From positions 26,412 through 54,690 of the forward strand of contig NZ_GG695982.1 in assembly GCF_000159955.1 (NCBI RefSeq): a stretch of 28,279 nt of DNA, given 5' to 3'. This document shows positions 1 to 7,211 of this stretch, one piece after another. The notes beneath the pieces are model-generated. The model had not been told where the DNA came from, made no database searches, and saw nothing but the letters and a program-made list of their open reading frames with translations. Each line of letters starts with the position of its first letter. Within the stretch, counting starts at the first letter, position 1. The stretch is from Paenibacillus sp. oral taxon 786 str. D14 (GTDB lineage Bacteria; Bacillota; Bacilli; Paenibacillales; Paenibacillaceae). A program made the position numbers and the translations under genes.

Positions 1-126
1 ATTTTCCTGATGTGAAAACAAAGATGACCCTGTTAAGGGGGTGATGAAAGCATAAGAAGAGAACAGCATTTTCCAAACCCAATGTAATCTGAAACGAAAA
101 TGAAGAAAATTCGGGAGGTCAAAAAA

Positions 127-1737
127 ATGAAGAAGAAGCTTTTCATTCTTCTGTCGTTGATGTTGGTGGTCACGACAGTGTTGGCTGCTTGCGGCGGCAA
201 CAATAACGGAGCCGACAACAGTGGAAACAATTCGGACTCCACTACTGAAGAATTCTCATTTCCGTTGAAGGAACCCGTTACAATCAAAATGGTGGCTTGT
301 AAGCATCCGAACAACGGGCCTTATGAAGAAATGGAATTCTTCAAACAACTAGAAGAAAAAACCAATGTTAAAATCGACTGGGACGACATCGATTACTCCG
401 CTTGTGAAGAACAAAGGAACCTGATTTTGGGCACCAATGATTTGCCGGACGCGTTTTATGGCAACCTTATCTTGCCTGCTAACGATGTAATCAAATATGG
501 CGCAGAAGGTGCACTGATTCCGCTTGAAGATTACATTACCGAAGACATCATGCCCAACCTGTATAAGCTTCTGGAAGAGAATCCGACGTACCGGAGCATT
601 TTGACAGCACCAGACGGTCACATTTACTCGCTGCCGAATATCCGGGAACTGATGCTTTGGCTTTCGCCTGACATGATGTTCCTGAATAAAGTTTGGCTGG
701 ACAACTTGGATCTTGAAGTTCCGACGACAACCGAGGAACTGTATGATGTATTGATGGCGTTCAAAACACAAGACCCGAATGGAAACGGCGAACCTGACGA
801 GATTCCGTTCTCATTTGTATACAACCATATCGATTATAATACTCAAGGAATTGGTTCGCTGTTTGGCGCATTTGGCCGAGCTGATTGGAGTAACCATCTG
901 TTTGTTGAAGATGGTAAGGTTGTATTTTCAGCGCAAGAGCCGGAGTACAAAGAAGCGATCAAATATTTCCATAAGTTCTTTGCTGACGGATTGTTCGATA
1001 AAGAAAGCCTAACTCAGGATAATTCCCAGTTGATAGGTAAAGCTGATCGTTTGGGCGGATTTTTCGCTTGGCTGCCCTTCAGTGTTGTTGGTGCAGAGTT
1101 AAACGATAACTATGTGGCTGTTCCCGCTCTTGAGGGACCGAACGGAGACCGCGTCTGGAGAAAAACCATGTGGAACAATATGGGGGTTAATCCGACTGCA
1201 TTTTCCGTGACCAGTGTCAATGAACATCCGGAACTGACCATGCGCTGGATCGACCTTCACTATGATCCGGAAACATCCATCGAAGCCGGATGGGGGCCAA
1301 TCGGTCTGACGCTGGTAGAGAAAGATGGTCAACTTGTTCTGAACGATCCGCCGGAAGGCATGACGATCGACGAGTACGTGTTTAAAACGGCGCCGGTGGA
1401 AGCGCCTTACGCGATCCAGGTAGACACATACGGTGGCAGACTGGCTTTGGCAGAAAAGGATAAAGAAAAAATTGACACGATCAAGGAAAACTATTTGCCG
1501 TATATGACATCCGAGACGATTCCGGGCATGTTGTATTCACCGGAAGAAAACGAGCAAATCAAACTTCTTTCAACGGATATCAATAGTTATGTTATGGAAT
1601 CCAGCGCAAGATGGTTGCTTGAAGGAACGGTCGAGGAAGAATGGGATGAATATCTCAATAACCTGAAGAAAATGGGAATCGATGATCTGCTTGCAGTATA
1701 TCAACAAGCATACGACAGGTTCCTGAGTGCACAATAA
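127..1737 (+). CDS. ABC transporter sugar-binding lipoprotein (LplA/YtcQ type)
   Basis: Extracellular solute-binding protein, 536 aa, expected to be a membrane-tethered lipoprotein that captures oligosaccharides for an ABC importer. The start at 127 is preferred over the in-frame ATG at 100 because a GGGAGGT ribosome site lies at 113-119 and this start gives a classic signal peptide: KKK, a hydrophobic run, then lipobox LAAC with the lipidated Cys at residue 22, followed by a Gly/Asn/Ser-rich linker to about residue 45. The mature part has the pattern of long (about 500-560 aa) LplA/YtcQ-type binding proteins, including a motif near residues 50-60 (TIKMVACKH) and a late WLLEGTVEEEWDEYL segment. 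These usually work with two permeases and a shared ATPase; none is visible, so they may lie upstream. The gene is followed directly by a strong hairpin and the GH2 gene, which suggests it imports the substrate of the downstream enzymes. The exact ligand cannot be read. Confidence 0.9.
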   Translation: MKKKLFILLSLMLVVTTVLAACGGNNNGADNSGNNSDSTTEEFSFPLKEPVTIKMVACKHPNNGPYEEMEFFKQLEEKTNVKIDWDDIDYSACEEQRNLILGTNDLPDAFYGNLILPANDVIKYGAEGALIPLEDYITEDIMPNLYKLLEENPTYRSILTAPDGHIYSLPNIRELMLWLSPDMMFLNKVWLDNLDLEVPTTTEELYDVLMAFKTQDPNGNGEPDEIPFSFVYNHIDYNTQGIGSLFGAFGRADWSNHLFVEDGKVVFSAQEPEYKEAIKYFHKFFADGLFDKESLTQDNSQLIGKADRLGGFFAWLPFSVVGAELNDNYVAVPALEGPNGDRVWRKTMWNNMGVNPTAFSVTSVNEHPELTMRWIDLHYDPETSIEAGWGPIGLTLVEKDGQLVLNDPPEGMTIDEYVFKTAPVEAPYAIQVDTYGGRLALAEKDKEKIDTIKENYLPYMTSETIPGMLYSPEENEQIKLLSTDINSYVMESSARWLLEGTVEEEWDEYLNNLKKMGIDDLLAVYQQAYDRFLSAQ

Positions 1738-1753
1738 TATTACGAGAAACGTG

Positions 1754-1789
1754 CAACGTTTCAGCCTGAGGGCTCAGGCTGAAACGTTG
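1754..1789 (+). terminator. 16-bp perfect hairpin between binding protein and GH2 (attenuator or 3' stabiliser)
   Basis: The arms CAACGTTTCAGCCTGA (1754-1769) and TCAGGCTGAAACGTTG (1774-1789) are perfectly complementary around a 4-base GGGC loop. No T-run follows (the next bases are TGTTATGGGGG), so it is not a textbook intrinsic terminator. Hairpins in this position after binding-protein genes commonly protect the upstream mRNA segment or partly terminate transcription, so the lipoprotein is made in excess of the enzymes. That role is inference. Confidence 0.75.
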
Positions 1790-1809
1790 TGTTATGGGGG
1801 CGAAACGTT

Positions 1810-4173
1810 ATGGCAAGAATGATCCAGGATCTTTGTGGAAAATTATGGCAAATGGAAAAAATGCGTATCGGCCAGGGAGAACAGGAAGGATTTCATGTTT
1901 TGCCAGCTGAACGCCAAGGCACCATGTTCAGCTGGAATTTCGCTTCTGTTCCGGGAGATGTTTACACGGATTTGCAACGGGCAGGTGAGATCGAAGACCC
2001 GTATTTCGGGCGAAACATGCACAAGGCGAAGTGGGTGCAGGAATACGAATGGTGGTATGTTCGCCGGTTCAATGTGGACGAAGGAATGAAAGGAAAACGG
2101 ATTTTCCTGGAATTTGAAGGTGTGGACTACAGTTGCACCGTCTGGCTGAACGGACACCGCTTGGGCAGCCATGAAGGGATGTTTTCTTCATTTCGCTTTG
2201 AAGTAGGACACTTGTTGAATTATGACTACTGGGCAGGAGGCTCCAACCAGGTAGTTGTCAAACTGGATCCGCCTCCAAAGAATTTCCGAAATGTCGGTGG
2301 AAAGAAAGTCAATTTTTCGGGAGATTACTTCACCGGATTGATTCCTTTCGGCATTTGGCGGCCGGTTCGTCTTATCGCAACGGATGACGTAAAGATTGAA
2401 CAGTTCCGGACAGAGTATAAAATCGGAGAGAAAGATGCCGTTGTCCAACTGCAGGTGGAAGTCCACAACATGACGGACGAACCGCAAACTGTCGGGATTC
2501 GGGCGGAATTGGAAGGTTATCAGTTTACAAGTGAACGTTATGGTGCCATGGTCGAGAAAACCGTTAACCCCGGGATTCAGATCGTGGAATTGGATGTAGA
2601 AGTGAAAGATGCGAAGTTGTGGTGGCCGTGGGATCTGGGGAATCCGAATCTGTATACGCTGGATCTTACATTGCACCAGGAAGGAAAAGAAATCGACCGA
2701 ATCCGCGATCGGATCGGGATTCGGGAAATTCGGATGGAGATGAATCCAGGTTTTACACCGGAAGAGTCGGAATATCCTTGGACATTTTTCATCAACGGGA
2801 AACGGCATTTTCTGCGTTCCGCTTGTTGGGGAGGCCAGCCTTCTTTCTTGTATGGCCGGAACAATGACAAAAAATACGATCACCGTTTGCGACTCGTCAG
2901 AGAAGCGAACATCAACAATCTGCGGATATTCGGTTGGCATCCTCCGGAAATTCCGACGTTTTACCGCCTATGTGATGAATTGGGCATTACCGTCTGGACG
3001 AATTTCACCTTTTCAACACAGGCGTTTTCGAATGAACCGTCTTTTGTGGAATCCGTTACGAAGGAATGTGCGGAAATTGTCAAACAACGCCGCAATCATC
3101 CCTCCAATATTTTCTGGATGGGTGGAGAAGAGGTGTTTTTTACCGATGCGCATGTGGAAAGCGGCAATCTGGAGTTGATGGAAGCTGTCGGAAAAGCGGT
3201 GGCCGAGCATACGTCCGTTCCTTATGGTCTGGCATCACCGTTGAGCAATGAATTCGGTCAAAAAATGGGATTCAAACCGAAAGAATCTCAACATGCCAAC
3301 GAACATTATTACGGTGGCGGCAGACAATTGATGGAAGAATACTATCCATCCTTGGATTGTGCCATCATTCCGGAATTGACCGCGGCTTCGGCTCCTTCCA
3401 TTGAAAGCCTGCGAAAATTTATCCCTGAAGATGAGCTTTGGCCGCTAGGGCCGAGTTGGGGTTATCATTGGGCGGATATCGATATTTTACAAGGACTTAA
3501 TATTGAGGTATTTGGCGACAAGCGAATGTCTTCACTTGAAGAATTCGTCGAGTCCACGCAGATCGCGCAAGGGACAATTCTGCAATACGCCCTTGAACTT
3601 TATCGCAGACGCAAACCGAGGATGAGCGGTGTTTCGTTCTGTCACTTTATCACCCACTGGCCGGACATCAAGTGGGGAATCGTGGATTATTATGGCAAAA
3701 AGAAACTTAGTTACGATTATGTGAAACGCAGCTATCAACCGTTGTTGCCAAGCCTGGAATTTTCTCGCAGACGCTGGAAAGCCGGTGAATGGTTTGAAGG
3801 AAATATATGGGTTATCAATGATTATCATCACGCTTATGAAGATGTAAAGATAGAATGGGAAGTGATCGACCATAAAGGACAGATTGTTGAGCGCGGAAGC
3901 GTGACAGCGGATGTTGAACCTGACAGTTCACATCAATATGGAAAGGTCAGATGGTTGATTGACATCGGCGCAACCGGTCATTTTGTCGTTCGCCTTAGCA
4001 TCATTAATCGGGAGAAAGCCGTTTTATCGACGAATAAATATCAATTGTTAATCGGTGATCAGGTGCAAATCAAACAAGTCATACTGGAACATCTTAACGA
4101 AAGCGCGAAACGGCGGGAAGAATACGGACACAGTTACTATCGGTATAACCCGGAATTGTGGGAGTTGGAGTAA
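1810..4173 (+). CDS. Glycoside hydrolase family 2, beta-mannosidase-like, cytoplasmic
   Basis: GH2 enzyme, 787 aa, no signal peptide. The order is an N-terminal sugar-binding jelly roll (about residues 20-190), an immunoglobulin-like domain (about 190-300), a TIM barrel (about 300-600) and a C-terminal beta domain. The layout and the PSIESLRKFIPEDELWP segment resemble beta-mannosidase-type GH2s rather than LacZ. The likely acid/base is Glu441 in WMGGEEV and the likely nucleophile is Glu522 in IIPELTA. Unusually, the residue before the acid/base is Glu440 where clan GH-A enzymes normally have Asn. An upstream in-frame GTG at 1789 falls inside the hairpin; ATG 1810 is chosen because GGGGG ends 9 bases before it. 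It lies between the transporter lipoprotein and the FAH hydrolase, so it should act on imported oligosaccharides. Substrate uncertain: beta-mannoside, or another beta-glycoside with altered recognition at C2. Confidence 0.87.
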   Translation: MARMIQDLCGKLWQMEKMRIGQGEQEGFHVLPAERQGTMFSWNFASVPGDVYTDLQRAGEIEDPYFGRNMHKAKWVQEYEWWYVRRFNVDEGMKGKRIFLEFEGVDYSCTVWLNGHRLGSHEGMFSSFRFEVGHLLNYDYWAGGSNQVVVKLDPPPKNFRNVGGKKVNFSGDYFTGLIPFGIWRPVRLIATDDVKIEQFRTEYKIGEKDAVVQLQVEVHNMTDEPQTVGIRAELEGYQFTSERYGAMVEKTVNPGIQIVELDVEVKDAKLWWPWDLGNPNLYTLDLTLHQEGKEIDRIRDRIGIREIRMEMNPGFTPEESEYPWTFFINGKRHFLRSACWGGQPSFLYGRNNDKKYDHRLRLVREANINNLRIFGWHPPEIPTFYRLCDELGITVWTNFTFSTQAFSNEPSFVESVTKECAEIVKQRRNHPSNIFWMGGEEVFFTDAHVESGNLELMEAVGKAVAEHTSVPYGLASPLSNEFGQKMGFKPKESQHANEHYYGGGRQLMEEYYPSLDCAIIPELTAASAPSIESLRKFIPEDELWPLGPSWGYHWADIDILQGLNIEVFGDKRMSSLEEFVESTQIAQGTILQYALELYRRRKPRMSGVSFCHFITHWPDIKWGIVDYYGKKKLSYDYVKRSYQPLLPSLEFSRRRWKAGEWFEGNIWVINDYHHAYEDVKIEWEVIDHKGQIVERGSVTADVEPDSSHQYGKVRWLIDIGATGHFVVRLSIINREKAVLSTNKYQLLIGDQVQIKQVILEHLNESAKRREEYGHSYYRYNPELWELE

Positions 4174-4192
4174 TCCAGTATTGGAATGTTCG

Positions 4193-4226
4193 TGATGTAA
4201 CGAGAGTTATGATGTAACGGAGGTTA
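4193..4226 (+). repeat. Two-copy 17-bp tandem repeat in the gap before the FAH gene
   Basis: TGATGTAACGAGAGTTA (4193-4209) is followed immediately by TGATGTAACGGAGGTTA (4210-4226), 14 of 17 bases identical. It lies in the 173-bp gap between the GH2 and FAH genes. It could be a regulator half-site pair or a chance duplication. Confidence 0.45.
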
Positions 4227-4341
4227 TTTTGATTCCGGACGGCAGTGTTAGCCGAACGGCATCCCTATTTTCATTGCTCATGGAAATATCCACATCACCG
4301 GCTTGATATCTGTAATTGAAATAAAGAAAACCAGGAGGCAT
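4207..4341 (-). pseudogene. Short antisense reading frame, possible gene relic
   Basis: On the minus strand an ATG at 4341 opens a 44-codon frame ending in TAA at 4207-4209. It contains a protein-like stretch (FNYRYQAGDVDISMSNEN, then RLTLPSGIKITS) with alternating hydrophobic residues typical of a beta domain. No ribosome site was recognised in front of it and it overlaps the ribosome site of the FAH gene on the other strand, so it is more likely a leftover of a carbohydrate-enzyme beta domain than a living gene. I do not recognise the family. A chance open frame is the main alternative. Confidence 0.25.
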
Positions 4342-4346
4342 TCATC

Positions 4347-5177
4347 ATGCGGATTGTGCAATTTCAACATCTGGGCGTCAAAAAATGCGGAATTGTGGAA
4401 GAAAATGGCATCCTGCCCTTGTCTGCTCGTTTAGATCAAATGATCTCAGGTGAAGTTGATCTTGCGAAAGAAAGAGAAAAAAACAAGGGACAATGGATCG
4501 ATGAAAATGAAATCACTTACGAACCGTGTGTTCCTGCTGGCAAAAAAATCATTTGTGTTGGGCTAAATTACAAGAAACATGCAGAGGAAGCGAAAATGCC
4601 GGTTCCAGCGTATCCCGTTCTGTTTAACAAGTATTCAAACGGTTTAAGCGGGCATTTGGCGGAAATCCCGTTACCCGGATGTGCGGAAAAATTTGATTAC
4701 GAAGCGGAACTTGGGGTTGTAATCGGGAAAAAAGCGAAAGATGTCCGTGAAGAAGAGGCGCTGAGTATCGTATTTGGTTATTGCAACGTCAATGATTTGT
4801 CTGCCCGTGATTTGCAAATGCGGACCGGTCAATGGATGCTTGGCAAAGTTTTGGATGGGTTTTGTCCGGTCGGCCCGTATCTGGTTACCGCCGACGAAGT
4901 GGGAGATCCGAATCAGTTGGAAATCAGCCTGAAACTCAATGGAGAAATCAGGCAATCTTCCAATACGAAAGACATGATATTCAGTGTACCTGAACTGATC
5001 AGTTACATATCCCGTTATATGACGTTGGAGCCGGGTGATCTCATCTTGACCGGAACACCTGAAGGCGTGATTGCCGGTTATCCGGAAGAACGACAAGTTT
5101 GGCTCAAACCGAACGACGAGGTAACGGTAGAAATCGAAAAACTGGGGGTTTTGAAGAATGTGATGAAAGGAGAATAG
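4347..5177 (+). CDS. FAH-family hydrolase (2,4-diketo-3-deoxy-sugar-acid / acylpyruvate hydrolase type)
   Basis: Fumarylacetoacetate hydrolase family, 276 aa, the usual length for bacterial acylpyruvase and 2,4-diketo-3-deoxy-L-fuconate or -rhamnonate hydrolases. The metal triad is visible: Glu119 and Glu121 in DYEAELGVVIGKK and Asp150 in NVNDLSARDLQ. The family motifs ICVGLNYKKHAEE, GQWMLGKVLDGFCPVGP and GDLILTGTPEGV are all present. The ribosome site AGGAGG lies 8 bases before ATG 4347, and the stop is 3 bases before the next gene, a zinc dehydrogenase. In L-fucose and L-rhamnose oxidative pathways an enzyme of this family cleaves a 2,4-diketo-3-deoxy acid to pyruvate and lactate. With a galactonate dehydratase in the same gene run, a hexose-derived diketo acid giving pyruvate and glycerate is the natural extrapolation (inference). 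Confidence 0.92.
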   Translation: MRIVQFQHLGVKKCGIVEENGILPLSARLDQMISGEVDLAKEREKNKGQWIDENEITYEPCVPAGKKIICVGLNYKKHAEEAKMPVPAYPVLFNKYSNGLSGHLAEIPLPGCAEKFDYEAELGVVIGKKAKDVREEEALSIVFGYCNVNDLSARDLQMRTGQWMLGKVLDGFCPVGPYLVTADEVGDPNQLEISLKLNGEIRQSSNTKDMIFSVPELISYISRYMTLEPGDLILTGTPEGVIAGYPEERQVWLKPNDEVTVEIEKLGVLKNVMKGE

Positions 5178-5180
5178 AAG

Positions 5181-6227
5181 ATGCAAGCATTGGTAATCCC
5201 GAAACCGCATGAAATCAGATTGGACGACATCAAGCCTCAATCGATGGGACCGTACGATGTCAGGATAAAGTCCAAAGCGGTCGGAATATGCGGAACGGAT
5301 CTGGAAATCCTGGAAGGGAAAGTTTCCGAGGAATACGTGACTTACCCTGTCGTTCCCGGCCATGAATGGAGCGGTGTTGTAGTTGAAACCGGAAGCGAAG
5401 TAAAGGGAATCAAACCGGGTGATCGTGTCGTCGCGGAAGGACTGATGTCTTGCGGAAGCTGTTCCATGTGCAGACAAGGACGAACCAATCTTTGTCAGGA
5501 ATATGACCAACTGGGTTTTACCCGTCCCGGAGGTGGAGCAAGCCTGGTGACGGTACCTGCCCGGCATGTTCATCGCATACCGGATCATCTCTCCTTTGAG
5601 GAAGCGGTGTTGGTGGAACCTGCCGCAACGGTGATGCGCGGTATCATGCGAACGCCCATCGAGCCGGGAATGAAAGTGGCGGTCATCGGACCGGGGACAC
5701 TTGGCTTGTTAACGGTTCTGATGTTAAAGGTGCTCGGGGTTGATGAGATTTGCCTGATCGGACGAAATGGTTTGCAACTGGGTTTGGGGCGTGAACTCGG
5801 TGCTTCTTGTGTATTGAACAGCAAAGAAGATGATATCGACCAATGCGTAATGGATTGGACGAACGGCCAAGGGGTTGATGTCTCTTTTGAAACATCCGGC
5901 AATGAGCAAGCCGTTAAAATGAGCATTGAGATGGTTCGTGCTGGCGGTCACGCTGTGTTGGAAGGTGTGGCCGGTGCCGGCAAACAGTTGGTGTTGGAAA
6001 GTGACGATATCATGTTGAAAGATATCACGGTTCACGGTGTTTTTTCGTATACGATCAGTTCCTGGAGCAAAGTTTTGGATTGGCTTGCAACGGGTAAATT
6101 GAATATTTCTCCGCTCATCACACATCGTTTTTCCATTCGTGATTATGAAAAAGCTTTTCAGTCGCTTAGAAACAAAACGAGACCTACGGTAAAGATTGTG
6201 ATGTTACATGAGGAGGAAACGATGTGA
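5181..6227 (+). CDS. Zinc-dependent MDR dehydrogenase, likely sugar-acid or polyol dehydrogenase
   Basis: Medium-chain dehydrogenase, 348 aa. Catalytic zinc ligands are Cys37 (GICGTD), His61 and Glu62 (PGHEW). Structural zinc ligands are Cys91, Cys94, Cys97 and Cys105 (CGSCSMCRQGRTNLC). The Rossmann motif VAVIGPGTLGLL shows NAD(P) binding. It belongs to the threonine/sorbitol-dehydrogenase-like branch. It starts 3 bases after the FAH gene with GGAG in front and its stop overlaps the start of the kinase gene (GTGA), so translation is probably coupled. Directly following the diketo-acid hydrolase, it is a candidate for oxidising the C4 hydroxyl of a 2-keto-3-deoxy sugar acid to make the FAH substrate. 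That step in fucose pathways is usually done by an SDR enzyme, so this is inference; a sugar or alditol dehydrogenase is the alternative. Confidence 0.9.
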   Translation: MQALVIPKPHEIRLDDIKPQSMGPYDVRIKSKAVGICGTDLEILEGKVSEEYVTYPVVPGHEWSGVVVETGSEVKGIKPGDRVVAEGLMSCGSCSMCRQGRTNLCQEYDQLGFTRPGGGASLVTVPARHVHRIPDHLSFEEAVLVEPAATVMRGIMRTPIEPGMKVAVIGPGTLGLLTVLMLKVLGVDEICLIGRNGLQLGLGRELGASCVLNSKEDDIDQCVMDWTNGQGVDVSFETSGNEQAVKMSIEMVRAGGHAVLEGVAGAGKQLVLESDDIMLKDITVHGVFSYTISSWSKVLDWLATGKLNISPLITHRFSIRDYEKAFQSLRNKTRPTVKIVMLHEEETM

Positions 6228-7201
6228 ACGTCCTTCAAACAGTTGACGATGTCAGGAGGTTTTTGAAAGAACACAGATGGGTCGACAGGGCGGAAACCTG
6301 TGAAATTTACGAATTGAGTGGAGGCGTTTCCAGCAGGGTTTGGAAAATTGTTACGGAAACCGGGCGCCTGGTACTGAAGCAGGCGCTTCCAAAATTGAAA
6401 GTAAAGGATGCGTGGTTTTCAGATGTAAAACGTATCGAACGAGAGCAACTGGCCATGTCTGCGGTCGGTCAAATTCTCGAGTCTAAACAGGTACCGAAGA
6501 TCATTCAGAGAGATCAGGAAAACCATGCTTATCTGATGACATGCGCACCCGAAGGTTCGGTTCCCTGGAAAGCACAATTGCTCGAAGGAAAGCTGGATCG
6601 AAAGACGGCAGCAGCGGTCGGCACGATGTTGCGACAAATGCATGAAAAAAGCCGTACCATTTCAACATCCATCGTGGATGAACTAAAAGATCTGACGTAT
6701 TTGAACGAATTGCGGATCGTTCCGTTTCACCACTCGATTGCCGCAAAGTATCCGGAATTAGGTGATGCAATTGAGCGTTTGGAACATGAGTTGATAACTG
6801 AAAAAAAATGCTTTGTTCACGGTGACTTTTCACCTAAAAACATTCTTGTCGCCAAAGATAGCCAATTGATTTTGTTGGATTTTGAAGTTGGACACTGGGG
6901 GAATCCGGTCTTTGACCTTGCATTTTGTACCGGGCACCTTTTGTTGAAAGCTTTTGTGTCAGATCAGAAAGACGAGATGTTACATTTAATCAAAGCTTTT
7001 CTCGATGCTTACGGAGAATGGCCGAACAGTTTCATGAGACATCTCGGCTTCATGTTGCTGGCCAGAATTGACGGTCAATCTCGGGTTGAATATGTAAAAG
7101 AACCCGATCTGAAAAATCAAATTCGGCGGATCGGGAAGCAGTGGGTATCGGATCAAAGTGAAATTCATCCATTTGAGACTATGGCGAATGCTTTGAGGTG
7201 A
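6224..7201 (+). CDS. APH-fold small-molecule kinase, candidate glycerate or sugar-acid kinase
   Basis: Aminoglycoside phosphotransferase/choline-kinase fold, 325 aa. The catalytic loop HGDFSPKN gives catalytic Asp201 and Asn206, and LLDFEVG gives the metal-binding Asp219. The GTG start at 6224 overlaps the previous stop by 4 bases and has GGAGG upstream. It ends 10 bases before the enolase paralog, so the two are probably made together. APH-family members often phosphorylate small hydroxylated molecules (choline, homoserine, methylthioribose). In a catabolic run with no antibiotic context and directly before an enolase, phosphorylation of glycerate to 2-phosphoglycerate, or of an analogous 2-hydroxy acid, is the most economical role. 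The kinase fold is certain from the motifs; the substrate is inference. Confidence 0.88.
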   Translation: MNVLQTVDDVRRFLKEHRWVDRAETCEIYELSGGVSSRVWKIVTETGRLVLKQALPKLKVKDAWFSDVKRIEREQLAMSAVGQILESKQVPKIIQRDQENHAYLMTCAPEGSVPWKAQLLEGKLDRKTAAAVGTMLRQMHEKSRTISTSIVDELKDLTYLNELRIVPFHHSIAAKYPELGDAIERLEHELITEKKCFVHGDFSPKNILVAKDSQLILLDFEVGHWGNPVFDLAFCTGHLLLKAFVSDQKDEMLHLIKAFLDAYGEWPNSFMRHLGFMLLARIDGQSRVEYVKEPDLKNQIRRIGKQWVSDQSEIHPFETMANALR

Positions 7202-7211
7202 AAAGAATCGA

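Noticed and set aside
1..99. Tail of an upstream gene ending near 42-44
   Set aside because: One frame stays open from the window edge to a TGA at 42-44, but 13 codons are too few to call a gene or family.
2188..2940. 250-codon open frame on the minus strand
   Set aside because: It lies entirely opposite the GH2 gene, has no family motifs and is rich in Phe/Ile/Pro/Arg as expected for the complement of a real gene.
4671..5588. 305-codon minus-strand open frame
   Set aside because: It spans the junction of the FAH and dehydrogenase genes on the other strand, whose motifs are unmistakable. Its own sequence shows no recognisable domain.
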